Part shown: one piece after another, positions 17,233 to 24,889 of the stretch
Layout of the letters: the number at the start of each line of letters is the position of its first letter
Position numbering within the stretch: the stretch's first letter is position 1
From: Devosia sp.
GTDB taxonomy: Bacteria > Pseudomonadota > Alphaproteobacteria > Rhizobiales > Devosiaceae
DNA length: 64,000 nt
Direction of reading: 5' to 3'
Assembly: GCF_025809055.1 (NCBI RefSeq)
Contig: NZ_CP075529.1
Span: 372,001-436,000, forward strand
Notes under the pieces: generated by a model
What the model was told of the DNA's origin: nothing
The model's database searches: none
What the model saw: only the letters and a program-made list of their open reading frames with translations
Program-made: the position numbers and the translations under genes

Positions 17233-18567
17233 ATGACCCAATCGTCCATTGCCGTCATAGGCGCAGGTATCTCTGGCATGTCAGCAGCTTGGCTGCTTTC
17301 CCGGACTCAAAATGTCACCCTGTTCGAAAAGGGCCCCATCCTGGGAGGGCATACCAACACGGTCATGGCCCGCACGCCCGAGGGCATGGTGCCGGTCGAT
17401 ACCGGCTTCATCGTCTATAACGAGGCGAACTACCCCAACCTCACGGCCTTCTTCAAACATCTTGGCGTCGAGACCACGCCATCCTGCATGAGCTTCGCTG
17501 TCTCCATCGGCGAGGGCCGCATGGAATATTCCGGCAAGCACCTGGTGGGCCTGTTCGGCCAGCGCCGCAACATCATCCGCCCGGAGCACTGGGCCCTGGT
17601 GCGCGATATCATGCGCTTCTTCCGCGAGGCGGAAAAGCAGGTGGCCAAATGCCCCGAAGACATGTCGATTGGCGACTTCCTCAAGGCGCACAAATATTCC
17701 AATACCTTCATCGAGGATCACATCCTGCCGATCTCGGCCGCCATCTGGTCGACCCCATCGCGCGGCATGCTGGATTTTCCCGCGAAGACATTCATCGCCT
17801 TTTTCGCCAATCACTCCCTGCTCAAGGTCTCGGGCCGCCCGGTCTGGCGCACCGTCCGAAACGGATCGCGCAATTATATCGAGCCGCTCCTGCGCGACAG
17901 CCGTATCCAGGCCGTGACCAATGCGCGGATCGCCTCGGTTCGCCGTCACGCACAGGGCGTCGAAATCTACATGACCGACGGCACGCAGCGCCATTTCGAT
18001 GAGGTCATCTTCGCCTGCCATGCCGATCAGGCGCTGGCCATGATGGCCGATGCCACCGATACCGAGCGCAAGGTGCTATCCGCCTTCCGCTTCACGCCCA
18101 ATCGGGCGGTTCTGCACACCGACAAGAGCTTCATGCCAAGGCGCAAGCACCTCTGGTCGTCCTGGAATTACCTGCGCGGCGACGAGGGCGAGGACCAGTT
18201 GAGCCTCACCTATTGGATGAACCGCCTGCAGCCATTGCCCACAACGACTCAGCTTTTCGTTACCCTCAACCCGCACCGCCCGATTCCCGAGGATCAGGTG
18301 CTCTACGAAGCCAATTACGAACACCCGCTTTTCGACGAGCAGTCGGTCAACATGCAGAGCGAGCTTTGGCAGATTCAGGGTCAGAACCGCCTCTGGTTTG
18401 CCGGGGCCTGGATGGGCTACGGTTTCCACGAGGACGGCATCCAGGCCGGGCTCGAAGTGGCCGAGCGCCTGGGTTCTGCCACCCGGCCATGGGCCGTCGC
18501 CAACCAGCGCAAACGCATTGCGCATAACTGGGCCGGTGGAGACCAGCAGCTTTGGGCAGCCGAGTGA
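17233..18567 (+). CDS. FAD-dependent oxidoreductase of the RpoE fatty-acid operon (amine-oxidase-like; UfaD-like candidate)
   Basis: A 444-residue FAD/NAD(P)-binding protein of the amine-oxidase/desaturase type. N-terminal dinucleotide motif AVIGAGISGMSAAWLL, then LFEKGPILGGHTNT, and a C-terminal FAD segment (WFAGAWMGYGFHEDGIQAGLE). Homologues next to cfa-like genes and DUF1365 belong to the singlet-oxygen regulon in Rhodobacter; there an enzyme of this kind (UfaD) desaturates a methylated fatty acid on the way to furan fatty acids. Assignment here is by family and context only. The stop overlaps the GTG of the next gene (GTGA), so translation is coupled. Driven by the promoter at 17173. Confidence 0.8.
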   Translation: MTQSSIAVIGAGISGMSAAWLLSRTQNVTLFEKGPILGGHTNTVMARTPEGMVPVDTGFIVYNEANYPNLTAFFKHLGVETTPSCMSFAVSIGEGRMEYSGKHLVGLFGQRRNIIRPEHWALVRDIMRFFREAEKQVAKCPEDMSIGDFLKAHKYSNTFIEDHILPISAAIWSTPSRGMLDFPAKTFIAFFANHSLLKVSGRPVWRTVRNGSRNYIEPLLRDSRIQAVTNARIASVRRHAQGVEIYMTDGTQRHFDEVIFACHADQALAMMADATDTERKVLSAFRFTPNRAVLHTDKSFMPRRKHLWSSWNYLRGDEGEDQLSLTYWMNRLQPLPTTTQLFVTLNPHRPIPEDQVLYEANYEHPLFDEQSVNMQSELWQIQGQNRLWFAGAWMGYGFHEDGIQAGLEVAERLGSATRPWAVANQRKRIAHNWAGGDQQLWAAE

Positions 18568-19349
18568 CATCCCCGATCGTTGAAGACATCGGCTGCGTAT
18601 ATATCGGCGATGTCGTGCACAAGCGCGCACGGCCGAAAAAGCACGAGTTGCGCTATCGCGTCTTTTCCATGCTGCTCGACGTCGACCGGCTTGAATCGCT
18701 GGATGAGAAACTGCGGCTCTTCTCCCTGAACCGATTCAACTTTGTGTCCCTGTTCATCCGCGATTTCGGCCCGCGCAACGGCACCAGCATTGGCGAGTTC
18801 ATCCGCCACAAGGCGCGCGCTTCCGGCGTGACCGGCATTGCCCGTATCCGGATGCTCGCCTATCCGCGCATCTTCGGCTACGCCTTCAATCCGATCACCG
18901 TCTATTTCTGCGAAGACGCGGAAGGGGTGGTGCGATGTCTGGTCCACGAAGTGTCCAATACCTTCGGGGAACACCACTTCTATGTCTCGGCGGTGAGCCC
19001 CGCTGTGGATGGAAAACTCCATCACCAGGCGCGCAAGGCCTTCTACGTTTCGCCCTTCAATACCATGGAAGGCAACTACCGCTTTTCCGTCCTGCCGCCC
19101 GGCGATTCCGCCTTTGTCGGCATCACCCTGTCCACCGGCGAGGGGGCCTTGCTCACCGCCTGGTTCAAGGGAGAACGGCGCCCGCTCACCGATTCCGGGC
19201 TTGCCAAACTGCTGCTTGCATATCCATTTTTGACCGCTAAAGTGGTCCTTGGCATTCATTGGGAAGCGATGAAGCTGCTTCTCAAAGGCTTGCCACTGAC
19301 GCTGAAATTGCGGCGGCGGCTGCAAGCCGGCCGTCCCCTATCGCGATAG
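18564..19349 (+). CDS. DUF1365 family protein
   Basis: A 261-residue protein of DUF1365, a family almost always found between an FAD oxidoreductase and a Cfa-like methyltransferase. Typical blocks: YIGDVVHKRARPKKHELRYR at the N-terminus, FGPRNGTSI, and the central YPRIFGYAFNPITVYFC, followed by EVSNTFGEHHFY. The start is GTG 18564, which overlaps the previous stop by four bases. No catalytic role has been set for the family; here it is best seen as a partner in fatty-acid modification under RpoE control. Confidence 0.85.
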   Translation: MTSPIVEDIGCVYIGDVVHKRARPKKHELRYRVFSMLLDVDRLESLDEKLRLFSLNRFNFVSLFIRDFGPRNGTSIGEFIRHKARASGVTGIARIRMLAYPRIFGYAFNPITVYFCEDAEGVVRCLVHEVSNTFGEHHFYVSAVSPAVDGKLHHQARKAFYVSPFNTMEGNYRFSVLPPGDSAFVGITLSTGEGALLTAWFKGERRPLTDSGLAKLLLAYPFLTAKVVLGIHWEAMKLLLKGLPLTLKLRRRLQAGRPLSR

Positions 19350-19366
19350 TTGGAATAAGCGGCGCA

Positions 19367-20602
19367 ATGAGCAAAACAGCCGTAGACCAGTCTTCCTCCG
19401 GTCCCTCCCTGGGCACCCGTATAGCCTCCTGGTTCGTCGAACGCGTCGGCATGGCGCTGATCGGCCATCCCAGGGTCGGCGCGGTGACCGTGATCTTCCC
19501 CAATGGCCGGACGCGCACCGCCGGCAACCCGTCGACCGGTGAACACGCCGTTCTCCGGCTCAACAATCTCCGCGTCATTTCCGAAGCCATGAAGCGCGGC
19601 ACGGTCGGCTTTGCCTCGGCCTATATGAATGGCGATATCGAGGTCGATGACCTCACGGCGCTGTTCCGCTTCTTCCTGCAGAACCGGGACATGTTCGATC
19701 GCGCCAATCTCGGCTTCTTCCGCCGCGCCGCCTCGGATCTGCATTACCACCTGTCCCGCCGCAACACGCTGGAAGGCTCCAAGAAGAACATCGCCGAGCA
19801 CTATGACCTGGGCAATGATTTCTACGGTCAGTGGTTGGACCCGTCCATGACCTATTCCTCGGCCCTGTTCACCTCCGGCAACCAGAGCCTCGAACAGGCG
19901 CAACTGGCCAAGTATCGGCGCGTCGCCGACATGGCCGGCATCACCGAAGGCTCCTCCGTGCTCGAAATCGGCTGCGGCTGGGGCGGCTTTGCCGAGACCG
20001 TCGCGCGTGACCACAAGGCCCATCTGCGCGGCATCACGCTGTCCGCCGAGCAACTCAAATATGCGCTGGAACGCCTGGCCAGCCAGGGCCTCGACAGCCA
20101 CGCCACCCTGGTTTTCGAAGATTACCGCCACACCGAGGGCCAGTTCGACCATATCGGCTCCATCGAAATGATCGAGGCGGTGGGCGAAGACAATTGGCCG
20201 AGCTATTTCCAGACCATCCATGACCGCCTGAAACCCGGTGGAACGGCGGCCATCCAGGCCATCACCATCAACGAGGCCGATTTCGAGGGCTATCGCAGCG
20301 GCCCCGATTTCATCCAGCGCTACATCTTCCCCGGCGGCATGTTGCTGACCAAGTCGGTGATGAAGGATTTTGGCGACCGCTACGGCCTCGTGCTCGAAAA
20401 TGTCGAGACCTTCCGCCTCAGCTACGCGAAAACGCTGAAACTCTGGCGTGAGCGCTTCCTCGAGCGCTGGCCGGTCATCGCCCCCATGGGCTATGACGAG
20501 TATTTCAAGCGCAAGTGGGTCTATTATCTCAGCTATTGCGAAGCCGGCTTTGCCGAAGGCTCCATTGACGTCGGCATCTACCAATACCGCCGGCCAGCCT
20601 GA
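19367..20602 (+). CDS. Cfa-family SAM-dependent fatty-acyl methyltransferase (UfaM-like candidate)
   Basis: A 411-residue member of the cyclopropane-fatty-acid synthase family; it acts on unsaturated acyl chains of membrane phospholipids. Motifs: EHYDLGNDFY (about 140), SAM-binding VLEIGCGWGGFAE (about 197), SIEMIEAVGEDNW, and ERFLERWPVI near the end. By eye-alignment with E. coli Cfa, two bicarbonate-site residues differ: Cys139 (YSCAYW) is Ser (YSSALF), and His266 (LLHTIG) aligns with Gln (IQAITI). Glu239 and Tyr317 appear kept. That fits a methylating enzyme such as UfaM better than a cyclopropane synthase. I chose ATG 19367, since the longer frame overlaps DUF1365. It is the last gene of the RpoE operon; a terminator follows. 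Confidence 0.85.
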   Translation: MSKTAVDQSSSGPSLGTRIASWFVERVGMALIGHPRVGAVTVIFPNGRTRTAGNPSTGEHAVLRLNNLRVISEAMKRGTVGFASAYMNGDIEVDDLTALFRFFLQNRDMFDRANLGFFRRAASDLHYHLSRRNTLEGSKKNIAEHYDLGNDFYGQWLDPSMTYSSALFTSGNQSLEQAQLAKYRRVADMAGITEGSSVLEIGCGWGGFAETVARDHKAHLRGITLSAEQLKYALERLASQGLDSHATLVFEDYRHTEGQFDHIGSIEMIEAVGEDNWPSYFQTIHDRLKPGGTAAIQAITINEADFEGYRSGPDFIQRYIFPGGMLLTKSVMKDFGDRYGLVLENVETFRLSYAKTLKLWRERFLERWPVIAPMGYDEYFKRKWVYYLSYCEAGFAEGSIDVGIYQYRRPA

Positions 20603-20617
20603 TCTTACCCGCACATA

Positions 20618-20653
20618 AAGAAAAGCTCCGGATCGCTCCGGGGCTTTTTCTTT
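20618..20653 (+). terminator. Terminator of the FAD-DUF1365-cfa operon
   Basis: The inverted repeat AAGAAAAGCTCCGG / CCGGGGCTTTTTCTT encloses a short loop, with A-rich and T-rich ends. It lies 15 bp after the last stop and could also act on the convergent strand. Confidence 0.88.
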
Positions 20654-20696
20654 GGAACAATTTAGAGCGTTTCACCCGAGAACCGATCTATCGCCT

Positions 20697-20745
20697 CCAT
20701 CGCCCCCTCGCTCCTCAGGGGAGAGGGGCGGGGTGAGGGGTGCGC
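20697..20745. repeat. CCCTC/GAGGG palindromic intergenic element
   Basis: CATCGCCCCCTCGCTCCTCAG followed by GGGAGAGGGGCGGGGTGAGGGG closely matches the element at 9780-9823 and, inverted, 59137-59180. It is a recurring intergenic repeat between convergent genes. Confidence 0.7.
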
Positions 20746-20766
20746 GACTATCGGCCTCGCAAGCCA

Positions 20767-21516
20767 TCACTTCCCAACCATCTTGCCCGTCAGCCAGAAG
20801 AACACGGGATAAGGCAGCCAGCGCACCGTCTTCATCAGCCACACCATCCGCTTTGGAAAGGCGATCTCGAACCGGTCCGAGCGGGTGAGCCCATCGACGA
20901 TGCGCTCGGCCGCGTCGTCGGTTTCCATGAGAAACGGCATCGGAAAGTCGTTCTTGTCGGTCAGTGGCGATTTGACGAAGCCCGGCGCAATCATCCGGAC
21001 CACAACGCCGCTTGGCCGCAACTCTGTCCGCATGGTCTCGAGCAGGTTGATCAGCGCGGCTTTCGTCGAGGAATAGGCCGCCGAGCGCGGCAAACCGAAA
21101 TAGCCTGCCACCGAGGCAATCACCGCCAGATGTCCGCCACCCTGCGCCTGCATCTGCCGGATGACCGGATTGGCGAGCCGGATAAAGCCGAGATAATTGG
21201 TGTCGACCACGGCGTTGAACTTGTCAAAACTGTAGTCACCCACCTTCATCGGCTGCCAGGCCGCCGCCCCGAAAATGAAGAGGTCGATCCGCCCCAGATC
21301 ACCGGCGATGCGGGCAGTCGTGGCCTCGCCTGCCTCTGCATCGGTCACGTCGAGCGGGTAGGGGCGAATGGCCGGATCATCCGAGGCGACGGCTGCCAGT
21401 TTGGCTTCGTCGCGCCCGGAGATGGCCACCGTCCAGCCGCGCTTTGCCAATAGCCGCGCCACGGCCGCGCCAATGCCCGAGCCGCCGCCGATGATCCAGG
21501 CAATTCCCGGTTCCAT
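20767..21516 (-). CDS. Short-chain dehydrogenase/reductase (third gene of rpoE-chrR operon)
   Basis: A 249-residue classical SDR. The cofactor loop is GGGSGIGAAVA (residues 10-20), NAG is replaced by a GAAAWQP stretch, the catalytic Ser lies in VIASVAGYFG (about 135), and the Tyr-x3-Lys pair in YSSTK (about 148). The C-terminus is hydrophobic (VRWLPYPVFFWLTG) and may touch the membrane. It begins 3 bp after the chrR stop, so it is co-transcribed with rpoE and chrR. SDRs also occur in the singlet-oxygen regulon of Rhodobacter. The substrate is unknown; a lipid or aldehyde product of oxidation is an inference. Confidence 0.85.
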   Translation of the reverse strand: MEPGIAWIIGGGSGIGAAVARLLAKRGWTVAISGRDEAKLAAVASDDPAIRPYPLDVTDAEAGEATTARIAGDLGRIDLFIFGAAAWQPMKVGDYSFDKFNAVVDTNYLGFIRLANPVIRQMQAQGGGHLAVIASVAGYFGLPRSAAYSSTKAALINLLETMRTELRPSGVVVRMIAPGFVKSPLTDKNDFPMPFLMETDDAAERIVDGLTRSDRFEIAFPKRMVWLMKTVRWLPYPVFFWLTGKMVGK

Positions 21517-21519
21517 CGC

Positions 21520-22170
21520 TCAGATCCCGAAGAGCGGTTGCAGGGCGCGCATCAGACGCCCGCGGAATGTCAGCCGGGCATCGACGGCGACGAGGCATAT
21601 GCAGTCGGGTCCCGGCTCGGCAATGGGCTGGTGCTCCACGTCCTCGTCATGGTCGGCGATGTCGCCGCGCGCAAAAAGCCCGAACCGGTCGCGATAGGCG
21701 CCGGAGAGGATCAGTGTCAGTTCCTGGCCGCCATGGCCATGCTCGGGCACCTGCCGCCCGCCCGCTACCCGCAGCAGCATCAGCCGTGATTTGCCGTCAC
21801 GGCCCCATGCCAGGTCAGCAGTGGCGACACCGGGCCCGGTCCATTTCCAGCGAACCGCCTCCATGCCGCCGGGCAGGTAGCGCCGCAGGGGCAGGGGGAT
21901 GTCGTTGTCATTGGCCGCCGGCGCAATCACTGCTGTCTCGGCGTCGTCGTCGAGGCGGTCCATGAGCCGGTCGAGCGCGCCGCTCGCCATGGGCGCTGCG
22001 CCTTCGGTCTCCAGAAGCGCCCCGCCGATAGTCTCGAGCTGCCGCAGGGCCCGGCGCCCGGCCTCCGACATGGCCAGATGGGTCGCGATCACGGTGGCAT
22101 AGGGTTCTTCCAGCGCGCCGGCGCTGAAGGCCATCAGGGTTGCAGGGTCGGGGTGATGATTGATTGTCAT
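21520..22170 (-). CDS. chrR: ChrR family anti-sigma factor (cupin), lacking the zinc CxxC
   Basis: Anti-sigma factor that holds RpoE until singlet oxygen triggers release. The 216-residue protein has the N-terminal anti-sigma domain (HH at 5-6, ATHLAM about 30) and a C-terminal cupin with the metal ligands kept (EHGHGGQELTL and EHQP) and the conserved CIC pair near the end. The two Cys that bind Zn in Rhodobacter ChrR (Cys35, Cys38, within HLSLCDEC) are Ser and Gly here (HLAMSEAG); I checked this against the bases at 22060-22085. The start overlaps the rpoE stop by four bases (ATGA). Confidence 0.9.
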   Translation of the reverse strand: MTINHHPDPATLMAFSAGALEEPYATVIATHLAMSEAGRRALRQLETIGGALLETEGAAPMASGALDRLMDRLDDDAETAVIAPAANDNDIPLPLRRYLPGGMEAVRWKWTGPGVATADLAWGRDGKSRLMLLRVAGGRQVPEHGHGGQELTLILSGAYRDRFGLFARGDIADHDEDVEHQPIAEPGPDCICLVAVDARLTFRGRLMRALQPLFGI

Positions 22171-22766
22171 TGCAGATCCTCCAGCAGAGGCCGGAGCCGT
22201 TCATAGGCCAGTCTAAGTCTTGATTTCACGGTGCCCAGCGGAATGCCGAGCGTTTCCGCGATCTGGGCATGCGCCATGTCGTGCAGGAAGCTCAGCCGCA
22301 CCACTTCCTGCTGCTCGCTCGAAAGCGCCCGCAGCGCGATCTTGACCTTTTCCACGGCCTCGACCTGCTCGACATGGGCGATGCCGATGGGCTCTTCGCT
22401 TTCCAGTTCAACCTGCTCCAGGTCCTCATAGGGCCGGTTGGATTGGCGCCGCACCTGGTCGATGCGCAGGTTGCGGGCAATGGTGAAAAGCCAGGTGCTC
22501 GCCGCGCCGCGCTCCGGCGAATAAAGGTGCGCCTTACGCCACACGGCCAGGAATGTTTCCTGCACCAGGTCCTCGGCCATGGCATCGCCGGTGCCCAGGC
22601 GCAGCATCATGGATTTGATCCGCGGGCCGAAATGGCCGAATAGCGCCGAAAGCGCCGATCGGTCCCGCAACTCGGCGATGCGCTGCACGAGGCTCGCCGC
22701 ATCCTGGCTGTCCAGCGGCGCTGCGGACCGCTCCACGTTTTCATGTGTCATGGCCAGTGAATACAT
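22167..22766 (-). CDS. rpoE: ECF sigma factor RpoE (ECF11-type, singlet-oxygen response)
   Basis: A 199-residue extracytoplasmic-function sigma factor. Region 2 includes AEDLVQETFLAVWRKAHLY and WLFTIARNLRIDQVRRQ; region 4 includes LSSEQQEVVRLSFLHDMAHAQIAETLGIPLGTVKSRLRLAYERLR, paraphrased as a standard helix-turn-helix. The start is ATG 22766: AGAGGAG lies 6 bases upstream, and the promoter -10 (22794) rules out the longer frame from 22820. It is coupled to chrR by an ATGA overlap and preceded by its own consensus promoter, so it is autoregulated. Targets in this window are inferred from promoter matches. Confidence 0.92.
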   Translation of the reverse strand: MYSLAMTHENVERSAAPLDSQDAASLVQRIAELRDRSALSALFGHFGPRIKSMMLRLGTGDAMAEDLVQETFLAVWRKAHLYSPERGAASTWLFTIARNLRIDQVRRQSNRPYEDLEQVELESEEPIGIAHVEQVEAVEKVKIALRALSSEQQEVVRLSFLHDMAHAQIAETLGIPLGTVKSRLRLAYERLRPLLEDLQ

Positions 22767-22793
22767 CCCCGGCTCCTCTGCTGCCAGCCTCTC

Positions 22794-22819
22794 TACGCGC
22801 AGAATTCTCGGATGGATCA
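22794..22819 (-). promoter_or_regulatory. Autoregulatory RpoE promoter of rpoE-chrR-SDR
   Basis: Read on the minus strand: TGATCC (22819-22814), 18 bases, TA (22795-22794). It is a perfect match to TGATCC-N18-TA, 28 bp before the rpoE ATG. Confidence 0.88.
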
Positions 22820-22907
22820 CAGATGGCCCGATTTCAATAACATGACTTGACCGCTCTACATTATAGGATGTATCCGTCCGCTCATCGAAAACCGGATATT
22901 TCCTGCC

Positions 22908-23852
22908 ATGTTTCGCATTGCTGCAACTGCCCTCATCCTATTGTCGTCGACAGCAATTCCGGCCTTTGCCGAAGGCTGGACCTATACCGGCGGCGATGGC
23001 AAAACGGTCACGCTTGACGCGGCGCCCGTGCGCATCATTGCCAGTCAGGATGCTGCCGCAGGCCTGATCCCGCTCGGCATTCGCCCCGTCGGCATCTACG
23101 CAGACAGCGCCGTAGCCGATGCCAAGGCATTGCAGGGGCTCGACCTTACGGGCATCGAGATCATCGGTCAGACCTGGGGCGAGGTGGACATCGAAAAGGC
23201 CGCGGCCCTCCAGCCCGATATCATCATTGGCGAATATTGGCCGCTCGATACGACCTGGTCCGGCGGCGATGAAGTGGTTGCAGCGCTCAGCCCGCTGGCA
23301 CCGATTACCGGCCCGATCCAGGGCGATTCCATCCTCACCCTGATCGAAGACTACGAAGCCCTTGCCGAAAGCCTGGGCGCCGATCTGTCGGCTCCGGAAA
23401 TCGCCGGCCAGAAGGCCACCTTTGAAACATCGCTTGACGGCTTCAAGGCCGCCGTTGCCGCCAAGCCCGATCTGACCGCGCTCGCCGTCTGGGCTGGCCC
23501 CGACGCACTCTATGTGGCGGCTACCCCCGGCTCGGCTGAGCTGATGGATTTCGCCAATTGGGGCCTGAAGCTGATCGACCCGGAAGTCGCGGATGATCGC
23601 GGCTACTGGGAAACCCTGTCCTGGGAAAATGCCGACAAGTACCAGCCCGATCTCATCCTGGTCGACAACCGCTCCGCTTCGACCATGGAAACGGCTCTTG
23701 CCCAGCCGACCTGGACGCTGATGAAGGCCGCCGAAGCCGGTCAGGTGACCGATTGGCCGGCATTCTGGCTGCGCAATTATGCGGTCTATGCGGCCGAGCT
23801 CGACAAGCTGACCGCCGCCATCACCGCAGCCGACGCTGAACTGGCACCCTGA
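22908..23852 (+). CDS. Iron-siderophore ABC transporter, periplasmic binding protein
   Basis: A 314-residue FepB/FhuD-like binding protein with a signal peptide (MFRIAATALILLSSTA, cut after AFA). The family blocks PVRIIASQDAAAGLIPLGIRP and AAALQPDIIIGEYW are present. It is the first gene of a four-gene importer: binding protein, two permeases, ATPase. It starts 141 bp from the divergent rpoE gene, sharing that intergenic region. I did not find a clear Fur, Irr or RirA site. The ligand is not known. Confidence 0.88.
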   Translation: MFRIAATALILLSSTAIPAFAEGWTYTGGDGKTVTLDAAPVRIIASQDAAAGLIPLGIRPVGIYADSAVADAKALQGLDLTGIEIIGQTWGEVDIEKAAALQPDIIIGEYWPLDTTWSGGDEVVAALSPLAPITGPIQGDSILTLIEDYEALAESLGADLSAPEIAGQKATFETSLDGFKAAVAAKPDLTALAVWAGPDALYVAATPGSAELMDFANWGLKLIDPEVADDRGYWETLSWENADKYQPDLILVDNRSASTMETALAQPTWTLMKAAEAGQVTDWPAFWLRNYAVYAAELDKLTAAITAADAELAP

Positions 23853-23860
23853 TCCGGGTC

Positions 23861-24889
23861 ATGGCTGTCGGGGCGACCCATTCCACCACGAGAACGGCCC
23901 GGCTGACGCTGGGCCTTCTGGCCTTGATCGTCATGCTCTGCGCGGTTGGTCTGCTGTCGCTGACAACGGGCGCGCGCGCCATCCCGGTGGAAAATGTCTG
24001 GGCGGCGCTCACCGCCTATGATCCGTCGGCCACCGAGCATCGCATCATCTGGGATCTGCGTCTGCCGCGGACCGTGGCCGGGCTCCTCGTCGGTGCCGCC
24101 CTCGGCCTTGCCGGTTCGGTGCTGCAGGGCGCCACGCGCAATCCGCTGGCCGACCCCTCGATCCTGGGCATTCATGCCGGAGCGTCGCTCTTCGTGGTAC
24201 TGGGGATTTCGCTCTTCGGCCTTGCCCAGCTCAGCCAATATGTCTGGCTGGCCTTTGCCGGGGCAGGGGCGGCTATGTTCGTCGTCTATTCGGTGGCCTC
24301 GCTCGGCCGCGAGGGCGCAACGCCGGTCAAGCTGGCTTTGGCCGGCGCCGCCATTACCGCGCTGCTCCATGCCATCATCAATGCCATCCTCCTCACCAGC
24401 CCGCGCACCCTCGACGAGCTGCGGTTCTGGCAGGTGGGCTCGCTCGCCGGTCGCGACATGACCATCGTGCTCCAGGTCGCGCCCTTTCTCGCGGCCGGGG
24501 CCGTCCTCGCCTTCGCCACCGCCCGTCTGCTCGATGGCCTGGCCATGGGCGATGATGTTGCCCGCGCCCTGGGCCAGCGGGTCGGCCTGTCGCGTGGGCT
24601 GGCGGGCCTCGCCGCCGTCATCCTGGCGGGCGGCAGTACCGCTGCGGCCGGTCCCATCGCCTTTGTCGGCCTCACCGTTCCCCATGTCGCCCGCGCCATA
24701 ACCGGTCCCAGCTATCGCTGGATTCTGCCCTATTCCATGCTGTTGGCGCCCATTCTCCTGCTGGGTTCCGATGTGATCGGCCGGGTGATCGCACCGCCGG
24801 GCGAGGTGCAGGTCGGTATCGTCACCGCCTTCCTCGGCGCGCCCTTCTTCATCGCGCTGGTCCGGCGCCGCAAGCTGGCCACGCTATGA
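23861..24889 (+). CDS. FecCD family iron-siderophore permease, subunit 1
   Basis: A 342-residue inner-membrane permease with about ten hydrophobic segments. Family signatures: LRLPRTVAGLLVGAALGLAG (about residue 62) and NPLADPSILGIHAGAS, the cytoplasmic coupling region, and GPIAFVGLTVPHVARAI near residue 265. It pairs with the next permease to form the channel for the siderophore importer. It starts 8 bp after the binding-protein stop, and its stop overlaps the next start (ATGA). Confidence 0.93.
   Translation: MAVGATHSTTRTARLTLGLLALIVMLCAVGLLSLTTGARAIPVENVWAALTAYDPSATEHRIIWDLRLPRTVAGLLVGAALGLAGSVLQGATRNPLADPSILGIHAGASLFVVLGISLFGLAQLSQYVWLAFAGAGAAMFVVYSVASLGREGATPVKLALAGAAITALLHAIINAILLTSPRTLDELRFWQVGSLAGRDMTIVLQVAPFLAAGAVLAFATARLLDGLAMGDDVARALGQRVGLSRGLAGLAAVILAGGSTAAAGPIAFVGLTVPHVARAITGPSYRWILPYSMLLAPILLLGSDVIGRVIAPPGEVQVGIVTAFLGAPFFIALVRRRKLATL

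Noticed and set aside
22821..22907. A Fur, Irr or RirA box upstream of the siderophore importer
   Set aside because: I could not find a convincing match to any of these motifs in the shared gap; a TTGACC without a well-spaced -10 was not enough.
23853..23880. TGATCC between the siderophore binding protein and its permease as an internal RpoE promoter
   Set aside because: The position 18 bases on is CG; the genes are also only 8 bp apart and clearly in one operon.
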